A stretch of DNA of 64,000 nt from Trochalopteron elliotii (Eukaryota > Chordata > Aves > Passeriformes > Leiothrichidae), in the NCBI GenBank assembly GCA_024734555.1, contig JANPWX010019802.1, forward strand, positions 1,315,342-1,379,341, written 5' to 3'. Under the pieces are notes generated by a model that did not search any database, was not told where the DNA came from, and saw only the letters and a list, made by a program, of their open reading frames with translations. Position numbers and translations under genes: made by a program. How positions within the stretch are numbered: position 1 is the first letter of the stretch; each line of letters starts with the position of its first letter. This document shows positions 61,403-64,000 of this stretch, piece by piece.

Positions 61403-64000
61403 TTTAACAGTTTCTTTTCTGAACAAAGATGTGCCAGTAAAGCTTAACATTTTTAACACCTTTGGTGTATTCCTAAGTTCCTCTGACCTCGTGGGAACCA
61501 TGCAGTGTTTGCTACTGGAACCTTCTCCAGCTGTGTGTGTGCTTGAGTTATACCACAGTGTGACAAGGGCTTCCAAGAGAAATCTTCCAGACAATGTAGG
61601 GATGTTACCAGTGAACTCTTCTCCACTGTTGCATTGTAGGTCTGGCAGCAAAAGAGCTGAAGAGGGAGGATGTGAAGTCTGGCCTTCCTGGGGGACAGGG
61701 CAGTCTAGGAGCACGAAGACTTGGAACTATGGCAATTAGGGGCTCTGACAGTTGAAAATGTTTCTAACAGTAGTGCCTGCAGGATCAATGCATGTAGCAC
61801 TCCCTGGGGAAGGGGACAGCAGGCTGTGGCACAACTGGAAGTGTGTCACCCCTAGTCTAGGGAGATGTTTGATGGCAATGTTGTCAGATTGTAGTGGCAG
61901 CTTGAAGCAAACCTAAGGGACCTCTATGCGTGCCCTCTGGGCTGCAGTGACCTGAGGGAGAGGCTGGGCTGTAGGAGACAAGAAAGCTTAAAAATGGGAA
62001 AAAAATACTGGCAAAACCCAGGCAGTCACTGGATTAGTTAAACATTTGAGGATTTTGTTTTGGACCCAGTTCTGCCTCATTTTGATTCTGGATGCTCATG
62101 TCCATATGTGGGCTGACTTTGGAGTGCTTGTGTTTCAGGGATGGATATGTCAGAAAAGAAATTAAGTATTAAAGCCAAATGGGGAAGCTGACTGCTCCAG
62201 GTGGGGTAATGTTGCACAGCCCTGTGTAGCTTTCCTCCCCTGCTCTCCCTTGCTTTCCACATTTCTTATTTCACTTTTTTATTTCCCACAGCTATAACTG
62301 ACAGAGACAAGTACTGAAGAAGAAATAACCTTTTTTCCTTTTTTTCCACAGCCATAAAAATAGTTTCCTTGAGTTTATTAACAGCACATGCAATGAATGT
62401 TCACCATCCTGTCCAAAATAGACAATGACCAGGAAGTACTCATTTTGGCAACACATTTGGGGTTAGAAATGTTACTGTTTTCAAAGTATTTCACCAGAGT
62501 CATTAATTAAGTGCTAGAACGGGGAACTTCGACCAAACAAAACTAGGGGAAATTACATTTCTCTTTCCTGACCTATATAAAAAGCATTTGTGCTTAAATC
62601 ATATTGAAAGTTTTAAAGCAACTTCTCCCCAGTGGAATATGCAGAAAAGATAAATGTTCTGCAATATGATTGCTGTTCATTATAACTTAGTAGGATTTGG
62701 CTGTGTTTTCTCTTCTTTGCAAATATTTAGTGAAAGTGTTTATGGGTTCAGGGTATACGCAAGGATAGTGCAGATAGGGAGTTTCATTTTATGCCAAGAG
62801 CATAAACCAGAAAACTTTCTCCTAATGGGTGGGCTTATCCCCACTGAGAACAAAGGCAAATCTATCCCATTCCTATTCAGTCACAATGATTAGCATCATG
62901 ATTCACTCAAAAGCATTGTTTGGATATGCAATCAAATTATTGACTTTAAAATAAGTATAAAAATTACCAGGGTAGTACTTTAATATCTAGCAGAACCTGA
63001 AAGAATTGAGTGAACAACATATGAAAGGGCTGAAGTGTGAGAGCATGCCCTGTCTCTAGAACTGACTGCCATTCAGTAATCACAGACAGAGGAAAGATGA
63101 TCTGGCTTCATTTAGTGTGTAAATGGACTATAACTGCCCAAATAAGGGAAAAATCACAGTACCTTGTATCTCAGGGAGAGGTACAACTGCTGTGGCCCTG
63201 CTTGATCTGTGAGCCTGTGCTGACTGTCCCAGCTCTGTGAGAGATCCCTTTACTGGGGAGACCAGCTTCATCTTGCCCCTGCTGCTGACTGTGCAGCTGT
63301 GGGAATACACAGCAGTGATGGTCCCTGGAGCAGTGCTAGGGGAAACAAACACATGTCTGCTTTACTGGGGTCTGGGAAGAAGCCCCTTTAGCAAGACTGA
63401 GTTCTACTGTCCTCTGTAGTGACTGTTGACCACACAGATGTTTATGTTTTAACATCCAAATGCAATGACAATGTATTTGCCTTAAAATACTGCATGTTCC
63501 ACTTCACTTCCAAATCTGCACTGTCTCAGTGACAAAAATGATGAACCTCTTGGTACCATCTCCAATCAGCTCTCAGCCTCCACTCCCTCCACATGCTGCT
63601 GTGGATATGCAAGATGTGTCAGAGTACATTACTTAAAGAATTGTCTAACTCCTCTGCTCATGGTCAGGAAAAGCTGCAGCTGCTGGGAGTGATGGTGGTT
63701 CTTGAACAAATTGGGACCAGGAGCTGCTACTCTATCTATTACTTTCTTCCGTTACCCTTCTTTATTCTACTCCAACAAATTTTTTGTTACTGCTTCCATG
63801 TCGTAGTGGCTGATCTCTGTCAACAGCTGCTTTTCTCATATGAGACAGTTTGTTCTTTCACTCTGTTTTTGCTGATTACTCATCCCTTTATATAGCCTGC
63901 TTCATGAGTCACTTTGCCTACCTACCTGCACCAGCGTGATGTGCTATCCATCCGTCCCTTGTTCAGCAGCAATTACCAATCTTTTATTACCCTTTTTTTC
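61403..64000. other. Unassigned non-coding stretch
   Basis: No gene or repeat family is recognised. Two splice-acceptor-like pyrimidine runs ending 'cacag' occur at about 62265-62291 and 62328-62351, without an open exon behind them. Confidence 0.45.

Overview
This window looks like non-coding nuclear DNA from a bird, most likely a passerine. The interspersed repeats are mainly CR1 non-LTR retrotransposon pieces. These include 3' ends built from the 'gattctatga' motif and stretches of CR1 reverse transcriptase in the minus orientation. There are no mammalian Alu or L1 elements, and only a few decayed MIR-like SINE relics. The background is AT-rich, CpG-poor and intron- or intergenic-like. I found no confidently recognisable protein-coding gene, rRNA or tRNA gene, operon, CRISPR array or bacterial-type system. 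Nearly all open frames are short, methionine-started chance ORFs or products of low-complexity DNA.

Layout. Positions 1-14,500 are mostly featureless, with a 5S-rRNA-derived relic at 74-130, a decayed CR1 tail near 0.9 kb, an ATT microsatellite at 3.3 kb, a candidate exon on the minus strand at 7.6-7.75 kb and paired hairpins at 12.8 kb. Positions 14,500-25,600 hold a CR1 3' end (14.6 kb), T/G-rich DNA (15.6 kb), a perfect-arm hairpin (17.8 kb), an ATT/ATC microsatellite (20.3 kb), a well-preserved CR1 3' end (24.4-24.7 kb) and A-rich DNA. Positions 27,300-29,200 hold a plus-strand CR1 fragment next to a long minus-strand CR1 (copy 1). Positions 30,500-37,900 contain a T-rich tract, a 50-bp tandem duplication and otherwise nothing assignable. 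Positions 38,100-39,070 hold a 16-bp minisatellite joined to a CpG-rich, LTR-like segment. Positions 40,000-49,200 hold three MIR-like relics and a second long minus-strand CR1 (copy 2, 46.8-48.4 kb). Positions 51,900-53,650 hold a 22-bp perfect palindrome with associated direct repeats, then a CTTT/CTTC microsatellite interrupted by an assembly gap of 323 Ns. The remainder to 64,000 holds only a GTT microsatellite and a small tandem repeat.

The most interesting observation concerns the two long CR1 copies, about 19 kb apart. Over their 3' regions they are clearly diverged. From one sharp point onward (28256 and 47286) they become nearly identical for roughly 0.8 kb, and this includes a block I cannot place in canonical CR1. 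Both carry the same broken reverse-transcriptase active-site motif. That pattern suggests gene conversion or recent local duplication rather than two independent insertions. I did not find an undescribed functional system, and I do not claim one.
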